Positions 1 through 9,966 are shown, counted from the stretch's first letter. The stretch: 64,000 nt of DNA from an uncultured Clostridia bacterium (GCA_947166625.1 CAMVEX010000005.1:62001-126000), one strand, 5' to 3'. Made by a program: numbers and translations. Notes: generated by a model not told the origin, from the letters alone.

Positions 1-1
1 C

Positions 2-397
2 GAACGCCTGCTTTCCCCGCTCAAGGTTTTCCATATCAAGGTGCATACTCTCGCTATGATGATGACTCTGGCGCTCAGATTCATACCCACTCTCATTGAA
101 GAGATCGAAAGGATCATGAATGCCCAGAAGGCGAGAGGCGCCGATCTTGAGAGCGGCGGGCTTATCCGCAGAGCGAAGGCACTGATCCCGGTCTTTGTGC
201 CGCTGATGGTGTCTTCATTCAGAAGGGCTTATGAGCTGGCGTTCGCAATGACCTGCCGCTGCTATACGGGAGGAGACGGGCGCACGAGGATGAAACAGAT
301 GAAGCTCGGTCTGCGCGATTTTATTGCCCTGACCGTCTGCCTCGCGGTCCTCGCGGGCATAATAACCCTCAATCATTTCTTCCCGAAAGTTATCTGA
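2..397 (+). CDS. ecfT: ECF transporter transmembrane protein EcfT (3' part)
   Basis: EcfT is the membrane scaffold of energy-coupling-factor transporters; it joins the two EcfA ATPases to a substrate-binding S component for vitamins or metals. The 5' end lies before the window; about 131 C-terminal residues are visible in an open frame from base 2. They include the coupling-helix motif AQKARGAD, whose Ala-Arg-Gly contacts an ATPase, a second motif in the form CRCYTGGDGRTRMK, and a last membrane helix ending at FFPKVI. Both motifs are typical of the family. Twelve bases separate it from truA, so they are probably co-transcribed; ecfA genes would be expected just upstream. The substrate cannot be told from this subunit. 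Confidence 0.9.
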   Translation, partial: ERLLSPLKVFHIKVHTLAMMMTLALRFIPTLIEEIERIMNAQKARGADLESGGLIRRAKALIPVFVPLMVSSFRRAYELAFAMTCRCYTGGDGRTRMKQMKLGLRDFIALTVCLAVLAGIITLNHFFPKVI

Positions 398-415
398 TCT
401 ACGGAGAGAATGAAT

Positions 416-1150
416 ATGCGTAATCTTTTGCTTACAATTTCATTTGACGGCTCCGCTTATCACGGCTGGCAGGTGCAGCAAAATGCGGTTACCGTCCAGC
501 AGACTTTGCAGGATGCGTGGGAGAGTATCTGCCGTTCAAGAGATAATGTGGTCGGATGCTCGCGCACGGACGCGGGAGTTCACGCGAATATGTATTGCTG
601 TAATATACGGACCCAAACCGGGATCCCGTGCGAAAAGCTTATCGGCGCTCTCAACGCCGTTTTGCCGCGGGATATCGCGGTTTCCGCGTGCCGCGAGGTC
701 CCTTATGAATTCCACGCGAGATATGATTGCAGGTCAAAGGAATATATCTATCGCATTCTGAATTCTCCCTTCCGCGATCCGTTTGAGAGTAAATATTCGT
801 TTCATTACAAATATCCGCTTGATGAAAAATTCCTTGATTCTCAGGCAAAGCAGTTTATCCGCACGGCTGATTTCTCCGCCTTCTGCGCCTCAGGCAGCAG
901 TGTGGAGAATACGGTGAGGACCGTCACGCAGGCCGAGGTCACAAGGCAGGGAGATATAGTTACCTTCCGTGTGTCGGCAAACGGCTTCCTCTACAATATG
1001 GTGAGGATAATGGCGGGCACCCTCATTTACATCGCGTCGGGCAAGATCCCGTCGGATTCGATAGAGGATATAATTCTTTCAAAAGACAGAAACCGTGCGG
1101 GCATCACCGCAAGACCCGAGGGTCTGTTTCTCAATAAAATCATCTACTGA
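416..1150 (+). CDS. truA: tRNA pseudouridine synthase A
   Basis: TruA isomerises uridines 38-40 in the tRNA anticodon stem to pseudouridine in the cytoplasm. The protein is about 244 residues, the usual size. The catalytic Asp lies in the motif GCSRTDAGVHA near residue 52, and the family motif YHGWQVQ is near the N terminus. An ATG at 410 is also in frame, but GGAG at 403-406 is only three bases from it and nine bases from the ATG at 416, so 416 is preferred. It follows ecfT closely, a gene pair common in Firmicutes. Confidence 0.95.
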   Translation: MRNLLLTISFDGSAYHGWQVQQNAVTVQQTLQDAWESICRSRDNVVGCSRTDAGVHANMYCCNIRTQTGIPCEKLIGALNAVLPRDIAVSACREVPYEFHARYDCRSKEYIYRILNSPFRDPFESKYSFHYKYPLDEKFLDSQAKQFIRTADFSAFCASGSSVENTVRTVTQAEVTRQGDIVTFRVSANGFLYNMVRIMAGTLIYIASGKIPSDSIEDIILSKDRNRAGITARPEGLFLNKIIY

Positions 1151-1162
1151 GAGGTGACAGGG

Positions 1163-2323
1163 GTGGCAAATACAACAGTAGATTTCCAAAAAGAGCGAAG
1201 CAGAGCGCTCACAAAAAAGATCCTGAAAAGGCTCAGGATACCTTTGATCATCATAATAATTTTGCTGATCGCCGCATTGATCTATCTCGCTATGGGCGAG
1301 GTAAGGCGTTCAAATATCGCAGATACTTTCAGAGCGATTCCCAAGACTTTCTCCGGCAGTGACGGCTTCCCGTATAATGAGGATGAGCTTTCGCTCGACA
1401 GAGTGATGCTCATTGGCGACAAGCCGCTGATAGTCAGCGATTCGGGAGTTGAGGTCATCTCAAATAATGCCGATAAACTCCTTGAATTCCATCTCAACTG
1501 GGGAGATACAAGGGTCAGTTCATTTAACGGCAGAGCTCTGGTTTACAGCAACACTTCCACAAAGGCATATCTGCTCAGCCGTACCGTTCAGCTCGCTTCC
1601 TATGACGAAGAGAATCCCGTGGTTACGGGCAATGTCGCCGAAAACGGAGCGGTCGCCCTGTCATATTCCACCGAAGGCGCGCAGAGCGTAGTCAAGGTTT
1701 ATCGCCCGTCGGGCAAGCTCCAATGGCAATGGCAGTGCAAAAAGGAATATGTTTCGTCCCTTTCGCTTACCGGAGGAGGCTCCAAAATCGCAATTTCGGC
1801 TCTCGGGGTGGATAATGCCGAGGTCTATTCAAGGATCATCCTCTTCAAAACGGGCAAAACTGAGCCTCAGTTTGATACGGAGCTCAAGGGCACGGCAGTC
1901 CTCAAAATCATTTGCGCCAGAGAGGATAAGATAATCGCCATAGGTGATAACAGGACGGTCATATTCAGCTCCGACGGCGAGATAAAGGGAGAAATGAAAT
2001 ATGCCGACAACGCGCTCTGCTTTACGGACAGCGACAGTAGCGGCAACACTCTCATCTGCTATAAGGAATTCGGCGGTTCAAAGGTAAAAGCCGTCAGGAT
2101 CCCGCCGGTCGGCAGGGTAAAATCGTTTGAAATTGATTATATGCCCGAGAGCGCCGATATAAGAGGAAGCCTCATCGCTTTCGCTTCGGGCAACACGGTC
2201 GAGGTCTATACCTCGGGCGGCGCCGTGAAACGCACCTACGAATGCAAACAGGATGTCAAGACGGTGCTGCTCTCAAATTTGGGCATTTACACTCTCGAAA
2301 ACGGCTCCGTATGCCGCTATTAA
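1163..2323 (+). CDS. DUF5711-type membrane-anchored beta-propeller-like protein
   Basis: Function unknown. A basic N-terminal segment is followed by one membrane helix (about residues 25-45, rich in Ile and Leu) and then a roughly 330-residue extracytoplasmic region of short beta-strand repeats (for example ALVYSNTSTKAYLLS and KIIAIGDNRTVIFSSDGEIKG) that reads like an irregular beta-propeller. Length and layout match the DUF5711 family of Clostridia, assigned from memory of its pattern. The upstream frame opens at GTG 1154, but GAGGTG at 1151-1156 is correctly spaced for the GTG at 1163, chosen here. It sits between truA and a CvpA-like gene in one run of genes. Confidence 0.7.
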   Translation: MANTTVDFQKERSRALTKKILKRLRIPLIIIIILLIAALIYLAMGEVRRSNIADTFRAIPKTFSGSDGFPYNEDELSLDRVMLIGDKPLIVSDSGVEVISNNADKLLEFHLNWGDTRVSSFNGRALVYSNTSTKAYLLSRTVQLASYDEENPVVTGNVAENGAVALSYSTEGAQSVVKVYRPSGKLQWQWQCKKEYVSSLSLTGGGSKIAISALGVDNAEVYSRIILFKTGKTEPQFDTELKGTAVLKIICAREDKIIAIGDNRTVIFSSDGEIKGEMKYADNALCFTDSDSSGNTLICYKEFGGSKVKAVRIPPVGRVKSFEIDYMPESADIRGSLIAFASGNTVEVYTSGGAVKRTYECKQDVKTVLLSNLGIYTLENGSVCRY

Positions 2324-2373
2324 GCGTGATTTAAGTTAAATCCATCCGGATATTTTGCGAAAGGAGGATCGGC

Positions 2374-3048
2374 TTGCAATATCTCGAATATGTAATTACC
2401 GCGGTTCCTTTCCTTATTTTGGCTACGGCTGTGATAGCGGGCAGAGTGCGCGGATTTGCGGGGATAGTTTTTTCCACCGCCGCGGTGATAGTCTGTATGA
2501 TCCTTGCGCGCAGCTATGCCGCTCCTCTCGCAGAAGCGGTCACTTCAAAGATTATCCACGAAAGGCTTGTCGGTAATATTGCCGAGAAGCTCATTGAGGG
2601 CCTTGCGGGCGGCAAACAGACTCTCGGTCAGATTTTACCCGCCGCGCTCGGCTCTGCTGCGGCTGATTCGGGGATCGCTCTTGATTCTTCATTCGCGGCG
2701 CAGTCCGTCAACAAGATCAGTGAAGCAATTTCGCTTTCCGCCGAATCATACATCATCATTCCGCTTCTCACAGCCGTATTTTTCGTGCTTGTATATGCTG
2801 CGGCGAAGGCGTTGAGCAGAGTATTTATCAGATTATCCGATCTGATTCTCAAGCTTCCGTTCATAAGGCAGGCCAATAACTGGCTCGGCGCCGTGTTGGG
2901 CGCTTTTACCGGAATTATTCTCGCGGCGATATCGGTGCTTATCCTTGTCAGCCTCTCAAAGCTGATGCCGGATACCGCATTTGCGCAGGCAGTGCAAAAA
3001 GCGAGTCTGATAAATCTTATCTATGAAAAAATTCAGATGATTATTTAG
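2374..3048 (+). CDS. CvpA family membrane protein
   Basis: A 224-residue integral membrane protein with about four hydrophobic helices (near residues 5-25, 28-48, 125-147 and 175-198), as in the CvpA/colicin V production family. Members influence envelope processes, but no biochemical activity is established. The start is a TTG with AAGGAGG at 2361-2367, six bases upstream, which decides it. The neighbours, a DUF5711 gene and pgsA, suggest a membrane-biogenesis operon. CvpA proteins are recognised mainly by size, helix pattern and a conserved small-residue helix (here LNNWLGAVLGAFTG-like, near residues 167-181). Confidence 0.75.
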   Translation: MQYLEYVITAVPFLILATAVIAGRVRGFAGIVFSTAAVIVCMILARSYAAPLAEAVTSKIIHERLVGNIAEKLIEGLAGGKQTLGQILPAALGSAAADSGIALDSSFAAQSVNKISEAISLSAESYIIIPLLTAVFFVLVYAAAKALSRVFIRLSDLILKLPFIRQANNWLGAVLGAFTGIILAAISVLILVSLSKLMPDTAFAQAVQKASLINLIYEKIQMII

Positions 3049-3063
3049 TCAGGAGGAACAATT

Positions 3064-3711
3064 ATGAAAAAAATCATCAAAGAATATTTTACGGGGTGTT
3101 TTACCGTCCCCAATCTGTTATCGTTTTTGAGAATTCTTATGGTGCCCGCTTTTGCGGTGCTGTTTCTCAGGGGAGAATATATTTGGAGCATAGTTATACT
3201 TGCCCTGTCGGGGCTCAGCGATTTCTTTGACGGTAAGATAGCCCGTAAATTCAATCAGGTCAGCGCCCTCGGCAAGGTGCTCGACCCCGTAGCGGATAAG
3301 CTTACTCAGATAACCATCGCCGTCGTCTTTTATATCACATTTGCCCGCGCAGAGGATTCTACGGTCAAGGCGTTCAGTTGGATATTCCTTATCTTCCTTG
3401 TCAAAGAGGCCGTGATGATAGTCGGCGGGGCGATTATGATAGCGATCGGGCTTAAACCCGGCGCAGCCGAGATGCCCGGCAAAGTGGCGACCTTCGCGTT
3501 TTATCTTATAATGATCTCGATTATGGCATTCGGCCCTGAGATCGGCATTCTGCGAAATGCTCTCTTTACTTTCCCGACACCCGTGATGTATGTGCTTGTC
3601 AGCATCAGCGTCGTGCTTACCATAGTAGCATTTTGCAGCTATATTCCCGGCGTTATCAGAATGCTCAAAGAAAAAAACGCCAAAGCAAACAATGAAAGCA
3701 AAGCCGGATGA
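3064..3711 (+). CDS. pgsA: CDP-diacylglycerol-glycerol-3-phosphate 3-phosphatidyltransferase
   Basis: Catalyses the committed step of phosphatidylglycerol synthesis in the membrane: CDP-diacylglycerol plus glycerol-3-phosphate gives PG-phosphate plus CMP. The CDP-alcohol phosphotransferase signature D-G-x2-A-R-x8-G-x3-D-x3-D is complete, spanning DGKIARKF to GKVLDPVADK around residues 59-82. Several membrane helices follow. An AGGAGGA site precedes the ATG. The C-terminal tail is Lys/Asn-rich. It lies between the CvpA-like gene and clpE on the same strand. Confidence 0.93.
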   Translation: MKKIIKEYFTGCFTVPNLLSFLRILMVPAFAVLFLRGEYIWSIVILALSGLSDFFDGKIARKFNQVSALGKVLDPVADKLTQITIAVVFYITFARAEDSTVKAFSWIFLIFLVKEAVMIVGGAIMIAIGLKPGAAEMPGKVATFAFYLIMISIMAFGPEIGILRNALFTFPTPVMYVLVSISVVLTIVAFCSYIPGVIRMLKEKNAKANNESKAG

Positions 3712-3751
3712 TCGGCTTGAGGCATAAACTTTTACAAATGAGGAAATTTTA

Positions 3752-6037
3752 ATGAAGCAGGTTTTATGTTCAAAATGCAAGAAGCGCCCGGCTATGTTTT
3801 TTATGACAAAGATCGAGGGCGAAAAGACCACTCAGGAGGGTCTCTGCCTCAAATGCGCCATGGATATGAATATCGGGCCCATCAAGCAGATAATTGAATC
3901 CATGGGTATTTCCGAGGATGAGCTGGACGAAGTGAGCGAGCAGTTCAGCGAAATGTTTGAAAACGGCAATTTCGAGCCGGGCGGTGCGGGTACAATGCCG
4001 TTCATGCAGAATTTTGCCGCTATGCAAAACAGCGATAATGATCCGTCCGACGAGGGCGGAAAAGATACCGGTACCGAGAAAAAACACAGATTCGGCAGGA
4101 AAAACAAGGCCGAAGATGAAAAAAAGAGAAAGTATCTCACCCAGTTTTGCACCGATTTGACTCAAAAGGCGCGTGACGGCAAGATAGACAGGATCATCGG
4201 GCGCGATAATGAGATTTACCGTTCCATTCAGATCCTCTGCAGGCGCACCAAAAACAATCCCTGCCTTATAGGCGAGCCGGGCGTGGGTAAGACTGCGATA
4301 GCTGAAGGGCTTGCGCTCAAAATAGCTTCCGGAGAGGTGCCCGCAAAGCTGAAGGATAAAGAGATCCAGATGCTCGATATTGCGGCTCTTGTGGCAGGCA
4401 CCCAGTTCAGAGGCCAGTTTGAGAGCAGGATCAAGGGCCTTATCGACGAAGTCAAGGCTCAGGGAAATATAGTCCTTTTCATCGACGAAGTCCATCAGCT
4501 TGTCGGTGCGGGCGAATCCGAAGGCTCGATGAATGCCGCGAATATTCTCAAGCCCTCGCTCTCAAGGGGTGAGATCCAGATAATCGGCGCCACCACCTTT
4601 ACCGAATATCGTAAATATATCGAAAAAGACGCCGCTCTTGAGCGCCGTATGCAGCCCGTCAAGGTTGAGGAGCCGTCGATTGAAGATACCGTTCAGATGC
4701 TTCTCGGCGTAAAGGAATATTATGAGAATTATCACAAGGTCAGGGTCACGGACACTCTTGTTGAAAAAACCGTCCGCCTGAGCGAGAGATATATAAATGA
4801 CAGATTCCTTCCCGATAAGGCGATAGATCTGCTTGACGAAGCCTGTACCTGCGCAAATCTGCGCAACAAAGCGATAAGCGATTATGAGGAGGCCCTCTCT
4901 GATATTGAGGAGCTTGAAGAGAAAGAAACAGCGCTCGAAGAGGCGGAGGGCGAAGCGGATTATGAAGAGATAGCCAAGGTCAAATCCGAGCTTCTCAGAA
5001 AGCGCGAAGAAATAAAGGATCTGGAAGAGAAAGCAAACGATAATTTTGTCACCGAGGATGATCTTGCGAGAGTTATCCAGCTTTGGACAGGCATCCCCGC
5101 AAGCAAGGTAATAGAGAGCGATTTGAAAAAGCTCAGCGCCCTTGAGAGCAATCTCAAAGCTCACCTCATCGGTCAGGATGAAGCGGTCGAGCTTGTCTGC
5201 AACGCGATCCGCAGAGGCAGAGTGAGCATCAATCCGCGCCGCCGCCCGTCATCATTCATTTTTGTCGGGCCCACCGGTGTGGGCAAGACCGAGCTCGTAA
5301 AGCTTCTCGCCAAAGAATTGTTTGAAACTCCCGAAACTCTTATCAGGCTCGATATGAGCGAGTTTATGGAGAAACACTCCGTTTCGAGGATCATCGGCTC
5401 GCCTCCGGGCTATGTCGGCTATGACGAAGCCGGTCAGCTTACCGAAAAGGTGCGCCGCAAACCTTACAGCGTCGTGCTTTTTGACGAGATAGAGAAGGCG
5501 CATCCCGATGTAATGAATATCCTGCTCCAGATACTTGATGAAGGCAGGATCACAGACGCGCAGGGCAGGCAGGTCAGCTTTGAAAATACGATCATCATTA
5601 TGACCTCGAATGCCGGCAGTGACCGAGCTGGCGGTGCGCTCGGCTTCGGAAAGACCAAAAACGAGGCTTCAAAGGAGCGCTCGCTCAAGGCTCTGAATCA
5701 GTTCCTTCGCCCCGAATTCATCGGCAGGGTGGATGAGGTGGTCGTATTCAACGATCTCACTCAGGATGATTATAAGAAGATCGCGGCTCTGCTTCTTGAT
5801 GAGCTTGTCGATCCTCTAAGGGATAAGGGCATAACCCTGAAATATGACGATGCCGCGGCTCAGACCATAGCCGCCCTTTCGGCGGACGGCACAAGAGGCG
5901 CGAGAGATATACGCTCCTGCATACGCAAAAATGTTGAAGACGCTATCACCGGCGAGATAGTGGCGAGGGTCGATTCTCCGCTTAAATCCGTCAGCGTTAC
6001 CGCAAAAGACAATGAAATAATTTGTAAGTTCAAATAA
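3752..6037 (+). CDS. clpE: ClpE-type AAA+ unfoldase with N-terminal zinc finger
   Basis: A Hsp100 unfoldase that would feed substrates to ClpP. Order: a four-Cys zinc motif (C-x2-C at residues 6-9, C-x2-C at 32-35), a linker with acidic and basic stretches, AAA1 with Walker A GEPGVGKT (174-181) and Walker B FIDEVH (243-248), a coiled-coil middle domain (about 375-430), AAA2 with Walker A GPTGVGKT (506-513) and [11 protein letters not shown], and a Clp D2-small C-terminal domain. GALGFGKT resembles the ClpP-docking L/V-G-F loop. The zinc finger in place of double Clp-N repeats marks ClpE rather than ClpC. The ATG has GAGGAAA upstream. A CtsR operator would be expected but none was recognised. 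Confidence 0.9.
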   Translation: MKQVLCSKCKKRPAMFFMTKIEGEKTTQEGLCLKCAMDMNIGPIKQIIESMGISEDELDEVSEQFSEMFENGNFEPGGAGTMPFMQNFAAMQNSDNDPSDEGGKDTGTEKKHRFGRKNKAEDEKKRKYLTQFCTDLTQKARDGKIDRIIGRDNEIYRSIQILCRRTKNNPCLIGEPGVGKTAIAEGLALKIASGEVPAKLKDKEIQMLDIAALVAGTQFRGQFESRIKGLIDEVKAQGNIVLFIDEVHQLVGAGESEGSMNAANILKPSLSRGEIQIIGATTFTEYRKYIEKDAALERRMQPVKVEEPSIEDTVQMLLGVKEYYENYHKVRVTDTLVEKTVRLSERYINDRFLPDKAIDLLDEACTCANLRNKAISDYEEALSDIEELEEKETALEEAEGEADYEEIAKVKSELLRKREEIKDLEEKANDNFVTEDDLARVIQLWTGIPASKVIESDLKKLSALESNLKAHLIGQDEAVELVCNAIRRGRVSINPRRRPSSFIFVGPTGVGKTELVKLLAKELFETPETLIRLDMSEFMEKHSVSRIIGSPPGYVGYDEAGQLTEKVRRKPYSVVLFDEIEKAHPDVMNILLQILDEGRITDAQGRQVSFENTIIIMTSNAGSDRAGGALGFGKTKNEASKERSLKALNQFLRPEFIGRVDEVVVFNDLTQDDYKKIAALLLDELVDPLRDKGITLKYDDAAAQTIAALSADGTRGARDIRSCIRKNVEDAITGEIVARVDSPLKSVSVTAKDNEIICKFK

Positions 6038-6055
6038 ATTGAGAGAGGTGTAATT

Positions 6056-8080
6056 ATGGCGCATTTCCTGTTTTCCGCTTTTGCGGATGAAGCTTCCGGC
6101 TCTGTCAAAGAGCAGATAGCCGCTTGTAAAAAGAACGGTATCGAGTTTATCGAGCTTCGCAACTGCGACGGAAAGAATATTTCCGATTTTACCGTTGACG
6201 AAGCGAAGGAACTCAAAAAAATCCTCGATGAAGGCGGAATGAAGGTTTCTTCGATCGGCTCACATTACGGCAAGATCGAGATCACGGATGATTTCGGCCC
6301 TCATTTTGAGGCATTCAAAAATACCGTAGAGGTCGCTAAAATACTTGAAGCCAAATATATCCGTATGTTCAGCTTCTATTTCACCAAGGGCGAGAGCTTT
6401 GAAGAATACCGCGACGAAGTGTTTGCCCGCCTTACCGCAATGGCGGATTATGCAAATGAGCGCGGGATCCTCTGCTGCCACGAAAATGAGAGAGGCATTT
6501 ACGGCGATATTCCTTCAAGGTGCCTTGAGATCGCGGAGCATTTCGGCGACAGACTCGGCTGTATCTTTGACCCTGCCAATTATATTCTCAACGGCTCCGA
6601 TACAAAGAGCGGCTTTGATTCGCTTTTCCCGTATATCACCTATATGCATATCAAAGACGGTCTTTACAAGGAGGGGATAGTTGTCCCCGCCGGCGAAGGC
6701 GATGGGAATCTGCCCTATATCCTCAAAAAACTGGATGAGAAGGAAGGAGTATTCTTCCTCAGCGTCGAGCCTCACCTCAGGACTTTTGACGGCCTGAAAG
6801 ATCTCGAAGTAAACGAGCAGCTCGCTCTTAAGATGAATTCAAAATACATATACGATAACAATGAGGCTTCCTTTGCCGCTGCCTGCTGCGCGGCTCATAA
6901 GGTAGTTGAGGAGGAGGTCCAGCCTGTTAGGCTCGGTATCATCGGATGCGGCAATATGGGCTCATCCCATATCCACGACCACGCGCTGGGACGCCATCAC
7001 GAGATCAGGATCACCGCCTGCGCGGATATCATCCCCGAAAGAGCGGAAAAAATGAAGGAGCATCTGCCCTTTATCAAGACTTTCGATTCAGCCGAGGCTC
7101 TTATTGACAGCGGCGAGGTCGATGCCGTTCTCATAGCAACTCCCCACTATTCTCACCCCGTTATCGCGAAATACGCTTTTTCAAAGGGTCTTCATGTACT
7201 TACGGAGAAGCCCGCAGGTGTTTACACGAAGCAGGTCAGAGAGATGAACGAGGCCGCCGCGGCAAGCGGAAAGGTCTTCGGAATTATGTATAATCAGCGC
7301 ACAAACTGCGTTTACAGAAAGGTTCGCGAGCTTGTTCAGAGCGGCGAGCTCGGCGAAATGAAGCGTGTTAGCTGGATAATTACGGATTGGTATCGTACCC
7401 AGGCGTATTATAATTCCGGCGGATGGCGCGCTACCTGGGCAGGCGAAGGCGGCGGAGTCCTCCTTAACCAGTGCCCCCATAATCTTGACTTATGGCAGTG
7501 GATCTGCGGAATGCCCTGCAAGATAAGAGCTGTCTGCCACGAGGGCAAATGGCATGATATAGAGGTCGAGGATGATGTTTCGATCTATGCCGAATATCCC
7601 AACGGAGCCACAGGCACCTTCGTTACCACTACGGGCGACTGCCCCGGCACCAACCGCCTTGAAATCACGCTTGACGGCGGCAAAATCATAGTTGATGACG
7701 GCTTAAAAATCAGCCTTTACCGCCTCAAAGGGCTCACAAGCAAACACTGCGCCGATTCCGAAAGCGGCTTCGGTAAGCTCGAGGGCGAATGGGAAGAGGT
7801 CGAAACCGACGGCAGAAACGCTCAGCATCGCGAGGTCGTCAGCAAATTCGCCGCGGCTATCCTCAGAGGGGAGCCCCTTGTCGCAAAAGGCGAGGAGGGC
7901 ATAAACGGCCTCACCATTTCAAATGCGGCTCATCTTTCATCATGGCTCGGCAAAGATATACTCCTTCCGATAGATGAAGATCTGTATTACAGCGAGCTTC
8001 AGAAAAAAATCACCTCCGGCAAAGCGGAAAAAGAAACCGTCACCGGAAGCGTACAGGGAGATATGTCATCAACATTCTGA
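6056..8080 (+). CDS. Fusion: sugar-phosphate isomerase/epimerase TIM barrel plus Gfo/Idh/MocA oxidoreductase
   Basis: One 674-residue frame joins two enzymes usually made separately. Residues 1-265 form an AP-endonuclease-2 type TIM barrel, with metal-ligand candidates in CCHENERG (141-144), FDPAN (172), MHIKD (198) and SVEPH (238). After a short linker, residues 291-650 form a Gfo/Idh/MocA dehydrogenase with the dinucleotide motif GIIGCGNMG (294-302) and the catalytic EKPAG (384-388). It could oxidise and isomerise a sugar, polyol or inositol-like substrate; the substrate is unknown. It has a GAGAGGTG ribosome site and is followed after 12 bases by a second oxidoreductase. No frameshift or stop is seen at the junction, so the fusion appears genuine. 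Confidence 0.85.
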   Translation: MAHFLFSAFADEASGSVKEQIAACKKNGIEFIELRNCDGKNISDFTVDEAKELKKILDEGGMKVSSIGSHYGKIEITDDFGPHFEAFKNTVEVAKILEAKYIRMFSFYFTKGESFEEYRDEVFARLTAMADYANERGILCCHENERGIYGDIPSRCLEIAEHFGDRLGCIFDPANYILNGSDTKSGFDSLFPYITYMHIKDGLYKEGIVVPAGEGDGNLPYILKKLDEKEGVFFLSVEPHLRTFDGLKDLEVNEQLALKMNSKYIYDNNEASFAAACCAAHKVVEEEVQPVRLGIIGCGNMGSSHIHDHALGRHHEIRITACADIIPERAEKMKEHLPFIKTFDSAEALIDSGEVDAVLIATPHYSHPVIAKYAFSKGLHVLTEKPAGVYTKQVREMNEAAAASGKVFGIMYNQRTNCVYRKVRELVQSGELGEMKRVSWIITDWYRTQAYYNSGGWRATWAGEGGGVLLNQCPHNLDLWQWICGMPCKIRAVCHEGKWHDIEVEDDVSIYAEYPNGATGTFVTTTGDCPGTNRLEITLDGGKIIVDDGLKISLYRLKGLTSKHCADSESGFGKLEGEWEEVETDGRNAQHREVVSKFAAAILRGEPLVAKGEEGINGLTISNAAHLSSWLGKDILLPIDEDLYYSELQKKITSGKAEKETVTGSVQGDMSSTF

Positions 8081-8092
8081 GGGGGATGCCTT

Positions 8093-9097
8093 ATGAAAGT
8101 TGCAGTGGTCGGCTGCGGTAATATTTCCGCAAATCATTTTCACGCGCTCAGCGGGATCAAAGATGCGGAGATCGCCGCCACCGTCGATATTAAGAGAGAA
8201 AGGGCCGAGACGAAGGCTTCCGGGACCGGAGCGGCGGTGTTTACGGATTTTGATGAAATGCTCGGGGCGGTGAAGCCCGATTGCGTCCATATCGCCACCC
8301 CGCATTATCTTCATACTCCCATGGCTGTCAAGGCTCTTGAGAGCGGAGCGAATGTTTTCCTCGAAAAACCCTGCTCGGTTTCTCTTGATGAAATAAATGC
8401 GCTTATAAACGCTCAGACAAAAAGCGGAAAACAGCTCGGCGTGTGTTTCCAGAATCGTTACAATAAATGCGTAAGACGGGCAAAAGAGATCATTGACGGC
8501 GGCTCGCTCGGCCCCGTCAGAGCGGCAAGAGCTTTCGTTACCTGGAGCAGAGGCGGCGATTATTACGGCGATGACTGGCACGGTACCGCCGATAAAGAAT
8601 GCGGCGGAGTTCTGATAAACCAATCTATCCATACCGTCGATCTGCTGCTTTATCTGTGCGGTGATTGCGAGGCTCTCGAAGCCCATGTTTCAAACGATCA
8701 CTTAAAAGGCGTTATCGAGGTCGAAGATACCGCAAGCGTCAGAATGGAGCTTGACGGCGGCAGGATCGCCCTGCTCTATGCTACCACCGCCTATTCGCTC
8801 AACAGCGAGGTGATGATCGAGCTTACCTTTGATGATGCGGTTCTGAGGCTCGAGGGCGAGCGCCTTTATAAGATTTCAGACGGCAGTTATGAGCTGCTTG
8901 TTGATAAACAGGATAAAGAATTTGTCGGCAGGGATTACTGGGGTCACAGCCACAAGCTCATTATCGAAGATTTTTATTCCTGCCTCAGAAACGGCAGACC
9001 GTTTTCGATAGACGCCCGCGAGGGCGGTAGAGCCGCAAAGGTTGTAGCCGCAAGCTATCTCTCATCGGCGTTAAATGAAAGAGTTGAGGTGAAATGA
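8093..9097 (+). CDS. Gfo/Idh/MocA family oxidoreductase
   Basis: A 334-residue NAD(P)-dependent dehydrogenase. The N-terminal Rossmann motif is VVGCGNISANHF (residues 4-15), the catalytic-loop Lys lies in LEKPCS (about 92), and the C-terminal half is the usual GFO_IDH_MocA beta-sheet domain, including the H-T-V-D motif near residue 182. It is clearly related to the C-terminal half of the preceding fusion protein but is a separate gene. The stop overlaps an in-frame ATG of the next gene (ATGA at 9094-9097), so translation is coupled. Substrate unknown; with its neighbours it suggests catabolism of a sugar acid or cyclitol. Confidence 0.88.
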   Translation: MKVAVVGCGNISANHFHALSGIKDAEIAATVDIKRERAETKASGTGAAVFTDFDEMLGAVKPDCVHIATPHYLHTPMAVKALESGANVFLEKPCSVSLDEINALINAQTKSGKQLGVCFQNRYNKCVRRAKEIIDGGSLGPVRAARAFVTWSRGGDYYGDDWHGTADKECGGVLINQSIHTVDLLLYLCGDCEALEAHVSNDHLKGVIEVEDTASVRMELDGGRIALLYATTAYSLNSEVMIELTFDDAVLRLEGERLYKISDGSYELLVDKQDKEFVGRDYWGHSHKLIIEDFYSCLRNGRPFSIDAREGGRAAKVVAASYLSSALNERVEVK

Positions 9098-9099
9098 TA

Positions 9100-9948
9100 A
9101 TGGTGCACGAAAATCTTAAGGGCAGAGTGGCGGTCATCACCGGCGGCGGCGGAGTTCTTTGCAGCGGATTTGCAAAAACTCTCTCTTCGCTCGGAGTAAA
9201 AGTCGCAGTGCTCGATTTAAGGGAAGAAGCGGCGCAGAGCGTCGTTGATGAAATAACCGCGGCGGGCGGAACTGCCATAGCGGTCGGGTGCAATGTGCTT
9301 GAGGCAGAGTCGCTCGAGCAGGCAAGGCAGAGGATCAATGCAGAGCTCGGCAAGTGCGATATACTTATCAACGGAGCCGGGGGAAACAATCCCAAAGGCA
9401 CTACCTCAAAAGATATTTTTGAGGACGGCGACCTCGATAATAAGATCGACGGTGTCAAAACCTTCTTTGACCTCGACGCGAGCGGGATCCAGTTCGTATT
9501 CAATCTTAATATTCTCGGCACTCTGTTGACCACACAGTGCTTTGCCAAGGATATGGTCGGGCGTGAGAATGTAAGTATTCTGAATATTTCCTCAATGAAT
9601 GCTTTCTGCCCTCTCACGAGAATACCCGCGTATTCGGCTGCCAAAGCGGGCGTTTCCAATTTCACTCAGTGGCTTGCGGTCCATTTCGCAAAATCCGGTA
9701 TAAGAGTCAATGCCATCGCTCCGGGTTTCTTTGCCACAAATCAGAATCACAGCCTGCTTTTCAATGAAGACGGCTCCCTTACTCCGAGAAGCGAAAAAAT
9801 CATCGGTCATACCCCGATGGGCAGATTCGGCGTGCCGGAAGATCTTGCGGGAGCACTCGCTTTCTTCTGCGATGAAACTTATTCGGGATTTATTACGGGA
9901 GTTATCCTCCCGATTGACGGCGGATTCAATGCGTATTCCGGCGTTTGA
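9100..9948 (+). CDS. SDR family oxidoreductase, D-mannonate oxidoreductase-like
   Basis: A short-chain dehydrogenase of about 282 residues. The glycine-rich cofactor motif reads TGGGGVLCSGF, the catalytic residues are Ser in NISSMNAF and Tyr/Lys in YSAAK, and the C terminus has the family motif PIDGGF. The G-G-G-G-V-L-C variant resembles the SDR subgroup annotated as D-mannonate (fructuronate) oxidoreductase in Firmicutes; that assignment is from memory and tentative. An ATG at 9094 overlaps the previous stop, but GAGGTG at 9086-9091 is better spaced for the ATG at 9100. It ends a three-gene oxidation operon. Confidence 0.85.
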   Translation: MVHENLKGRVAVITGGGGVLCSGFAKTLSSLGVKVAVLDLREEAAQSVVDEITAAGGTAIAVGCNVLEAESLEQARQRINAELGKCDILINGAGGNNPKGTTSKDIFEDGDLDNKIDGVKTFFDLDASGIQFVFNLNILGTLLTTQCFAKDMVGRENVSILNISSMNAFCPLTRIPAYSAAKAGVSNFTQWLAVHFAKSGIRVNAIAPGFFATNQNHSLLFNEDGSLTPRSEKIIGHTPMGRFGVPEDLAGALAFFCDETYSGFITGVILPIDGGFNAYSGV

Positions 9949-9966
9949 TTTTACGGAGGTGTTATC

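Noticed and set aside
3118-3831. Long minus-strand open frames opposite pgsA and clpE (also 3770-4495 and 4562-5164)
   Set aside because: They mirror strongly coding + strand genes, have no ribosome sites and show His/Lys-rich, non-protein-like composition.
6056-8080. Sequencing frameshift creating an artificial fusion
   Set aside because: The linker is in frame, has ordinary codon use and no ribosome site or start codon suited to a separate second gene near residue 291.
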